A DNA stretch of 38,211 nucleotides from Tritrichomonas musculus (taxonomy: Eukaryota > Parabasalia > Tritrichomonadida > Tritrichomonadidae), in the NCBI GenBank assembly GCA_039105265.1, contig JAPFFF010000146.1:1-38211 (forward strand). Reading direction: 5' to 3'. A program made the position numbers and the translations under genes. Position 1 is the stretch's first letter. Each line of letters starts with the position of its first letter. Below the pieces are notes generated by a model. That model saw nothing but the letters and a program-made list of their open reading frames with translations, did no database searches and was not told the DNA's origin. Positions 35,376 to 38,211 of the stretch are shown in pieces.

Positions 35376-38211
35376 ATAATAAGATGAAACAAGAACTGCA
35401 GTTGAATAATCAGATGCAACGAGAACTGCAGTTGAACCATCAGATTCAACGAGAACTGCAGTTGAATCATCAGATGCAACGAGAACTACAGTTGAATCAT
35501 CAGATTCAACGAGAACTGCAGTTGAATCATCAGATGCAACGAGAACTACAGTTGAATCATCAGATTCAACGAGAACTGCAGTTGAATCATCAGATGCAAC
35601 AAGAACTGCAGTTGAATCATCAGATTCAACGAGAACTGCAGTTGAATCATCAGATTCAACGAGAACTGCAGTTGAACCATCAGATTCAACGAGAACTACA
35701 GTTGAATCATCAGATTCAACGAGAACTGCAGTTGAATCATCAGATTCAACGAGAACTACAGTTGAATCATCAGATTCAACGAGAACTGCAGTTGAATCAT
35801 CAGATGCAACGAGAACTACAGTTGAATCATCAGATTCAACGAGAACTGCAGTTGAATCATCAGATGCAACGACAACTGCAGTTGAATCATCAGATGCAAC
35901 GAGAACTGCAGTTGAATCATCAGATTCAACGAGAACTGCAGTTGAATCATCAGATGCAACGAGAACTGCAGTTGAATCATCAGATGCAACGAGAACTGCA
36001 GTTTAATAATAAGATGAAACAAGAACTGCAGTTGAATCATCAGATGCAACGAGAACTGCAGTTGAATCATCAGATGCAACAAGAACTGCAGTTGAATCAT
36101 CAGATTCAACGAGAACTGCAGTTGAATCATCAGATGCAACGACAACTGCAGTTGAATCATCAGATGCAACGACAACTGCAGTTGAATCATCAGATGCAAC
36201 GAGAACTGCAGTTGAATCATCAGATTCAACGAGAACTACAGTTGAATCATCAGATTCAACGAGAACTGCAGTTGAATCATCAGATGCAACGAGAACTACA
36301 GTTGAATCATCAGATTCAACGAGAACTGCAGTTGAATCATCAGATGCAACGAGAACTGCAGTTGAATCATCAGATTCAACGACAACTGCAGTTGAATCAT
36401 CAGATTCAACGAGAACTGCAGTTGAATCATCAGATGCAACGAGAACTGCAGTTGAATCATCAGATTCAACGAGAACTGCAGTTGAATCATCAGATGCAAC
36501 AAGAACTGCAGTTGAATCATCAGATTCAACGAGAACTGCAGTTGAATCATCAGATTCAACGAGAACTGCAGTTGAATCATCAGATGCAACGAGAACTGCA
36601 GTTGAATCATCAGATGCAACGAGAACTGCAGTTGAATCATCAGATGCAACGAGAACTGCAGTTTAATAATAAGATTCAACAAGAACTGCAGTTTAATCAT
36701 AAGATTCAACGAGAACTGCAGTTTAATCATAAGATTCAACGAGAACTGCAGTTTAATAATAAGATTCAACAAGAACTGCAGTTGAATCATCAGATGCAAC
36801 GAGAACTGCAGTTGAATCATCAGATTCAACGAGAACTGCAGTTGAATCATCAGATTCAACGAGAACTGCAGTTGAATCATCAGATGCAACGAGAACTGCA
36901 GTTGAATCATCAGATGCAACGAGAACTGCAGTTGAATCATCAGATTCAACGAGAACTGCAGTTGAATCATCAGATGCAACAAGAACTGCAGTTGAATCAT
37001 CAGATTCAACGAGAACTGCAGTTGAATCATCAGATTCAACGAGAACTGCAGTTGAATCATCAGATGCAACGAGAACTGCAGTTGAATCATCAGATGCAAC
37101 GAGAACTGCAGTTGAATCATCAGATGCAACGAGAACTGCAGTTGAATCATCAGATTCAACGAGAACTGCAGTTGAATCATCAGATGCAACGAGAACTGCA
37201 GTTGAATCATCAGATTCAACGAGAACTGCAGTTGAATCATCAGATGCAACGACAACTGCAGTTGAATCATCAGATTCAACGAGAACTGCAGTTGAATCAT
37301 CAGATTCAACGAGAACTGCAGTTGAACCATCAGATTCAACGAGAACTACAGTTGAATCATCAGATGCAACGAGAACTGCAGTTGAATCATCAGATGCAAC
37401 GAGAACTGCAGTTGAACCATCAGATTCAACGAGAACTGCAGTTGAATCATCAGATGCAACGAGAACTGCAGTTGAATCATCAGATGCAACGAGAACTGCA
37501 GTTGAATCATCAGATTCAACGAGAACTGCAGTTGAATCATCAGATGCAACAAGAACTGCAGTTGAATCATCAGATTCAACGAGAACTGCAGTTGAATCAT
37601 CAGATTCAACGAGAACTGCAGTTGAATCATCAGATGCAACGAGAACTGCAGTTGAATCATCAGATGCAACGAGAACTGCAGTTGAATCATCAGATGCAAC
37701 GAGAACTACAGTTGAATCATCAGATTCAACGAGAACTGCAGTTGAATCATCAGATGCAACGAGAACTACAGTTGAATCATCAGATTCAACGAGAACTGCA
37801 GTTGAATCATCAGATGCAACGAGAACTGCAGTTGAATCATCAGATGCAACGAGAACTGCAGTTGAATCATCAGATGCAACGACAACTGCAGTTGAATCAT
37901 CAGATTCAACGAGAACTGCAGTTGAATCATCAGATTCAACGAGAACTGCAGTTGAACCATCAGATTCAACGAGAACTACAGTTGAATCATCAGATGCAAC
38001 GAGAACTGCAGTTGAATCATCAGATGCAACGAGAACTGCAGTTGAACCATCAGATTCAACGAGAACTGCAGTTGAATCATCAGATGCAACGAGAACTGCA
38101 GTTGAATCATCAGATGCAACGAGAACTGCAGTTGAATCATCAGATTCAACGAGAACTGCAGTTGAATCATCAGATGCAACAAGAACTGCAGTTGAATCAT
38201 CAGATTCAACG
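35376..38211. repeat. Right-end mosaic of 30-bp units
   Basis: The array continues with the common unit types. It includes one ataatcag unit at 35,406, a run of alternating ctacag units at about 35,466-35,850, a cassette at 36,666-36,785 and scattered accatcag units. I found no kilobase-scale duplication inside it, though shorter shared runs with the left modules are visible. No unique sequence, gene or array edge appears before the window ends in mid-unit. Confidence 0.8.

Larger units (their letters stand above)
1..38211. repeat. 30-bp tandem repeat (satellite) array filling the window
   Basis: The same 30-bp unit repeats from the first base to the last. Units start at positions 1, 31, 61 and so on up to 23,430, then run five bases later in phase (23,466 onward). 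A unit begins atcatcagat, continues tcaacgagaa or gcaacgagaa, and ends ctgcagttga. Recurrent variants are ttta for the final ttga, ataataag or atcataag for atcatcag, accatcag, gaaacaag, gcaacaag, gcaacgacaa, gcagcgag and ctacag. Variants recur in fixed orders over hundreds to thousands of bases, which is higher-order repeat structure. Neither array edge is present and no unique DNA interrupts it. Its function is not visible; structural satellite and coding minisatellite are both possible. I infer a eukaryotic origin from size and organisation only. Confidence 0.98.
31553..38211 (+). other. Right-hand open segment of the decapeptide frame, running off the window; coding doubtful
   Basis: After the TAA at 31,550-31,552 the same frame stays open for about 2,219 codons to the window end, the longest stop-free stretch here. 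It includes unusual replacements: E-L-P-F-N-I-K units between 32,061 and 32,800, and tcaaccag (Arg to Pro) at 34,626 and 34,776. No unique N- or C-terminal sequence is in view. It would be part of a Gln-rich repeat protein if translated, but nothing outside the repeat supports that. Confidence 0.25.

Noticed and set aside
1-38211. CRISPR array
   Set aside because: The 30-bp period suggested it, but units abut directly with no variable spacers and no cas genes are present.
1-38211. Telomeric repeat
   Set aside because: The unit is 30 bp, about 40 percent G+C and lacks a G-rich strand; it resembles no known telomere motif.
1-38211. Mobile element or virus-like element
   Set aside because: No terminal repeats, target-site duplications, transposase, reverse transcriptase or capsid-like reading frames occur; all sequence is the 30-bp unit.
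1-38211. tRNA, rRNA or terminator-type RNA features
   Set aside because: The hairpins found are part of the repeat and occur throughout; none has a T-rich tail or a cloverleaf.
1-38211. Centromere call
   Set aside because: A long homogeneous satellite could be centromeric, but nothing in the sequence separates that from any other heterochromatic or coding-derived array.

Overview
The whole 38,211-base window lies inside one head-to-tail tandem array of a 30-bp unit, about 1,273 copies. The first base starts a unit and the last base falls inside one, so both array ends are outside the window. I see no unique sequence, conventional gene, RNA gene, mobile element or CRISPR array. Each unit begins atcatcagat and ends ctgcagttga, at 12 G+C in 30. 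The middle third is tcaacgagaa or gcaacgagaa, the commonest polymorphism. About 20 further single-base variants recur in ordered combinations. The organism cannot be named from this sequence. A long, homogeneous, higher-order satellite with kilobase duplications best fits a eukaryotic chromosome (inference).

Layout. Positions 1-4,800 are a mosaic of modules that recur further right: 1-1,950 matches 10,411-12,360, 2,041-3,540 matches 8,041-9,540, and 4,501-6,210 matches 12,721-14,430. Positions 4,801-17,250 and 17,251-29,675 are two adjacent copies of a block of about 12.45 kb (415 units). Inside each is a 1,440-bp (48-unit) tandem duplication and a 210-bp (7-unit) one. Positions 29,676 to about 33,660 form a differently composed domain, with a private unit pair (ctgccg followed by tttaatattaag) and a 150-bp sub-repeat. 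Positions 33,726-38,211 return to the older module types, including two copies of a 780-bp segment 870 bp apart.

Coding question. The unit is a multiple of three, so every frame repeats. Four of the six frames of the commonest unit contain no stop, so long ORFs here are largely automatic. The best-kept frame reads L-N-H-Q-(M/I)-Q-R-E-L-Q on the + strand. Over 38 kb it has 11 stops and one frame change. All 11 stops are TAG or TAA at positions where sister units carry the glutamine codons CAG or CAA; no TGA occurs in that frame. The frame change is a 25-bp deletion near 23,441, the only phase break in the window. Two readings remain open: a non-coding satellite, or a giant Gln-rich repeat protein (living or decayed), possibly in a lineage that reads TAA/TAG as glutamine. 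The shared stops and many replacement changes favour the satellite reading under the standard code. The near-absence of indels and the Gln-only stops keep the other reading alive.
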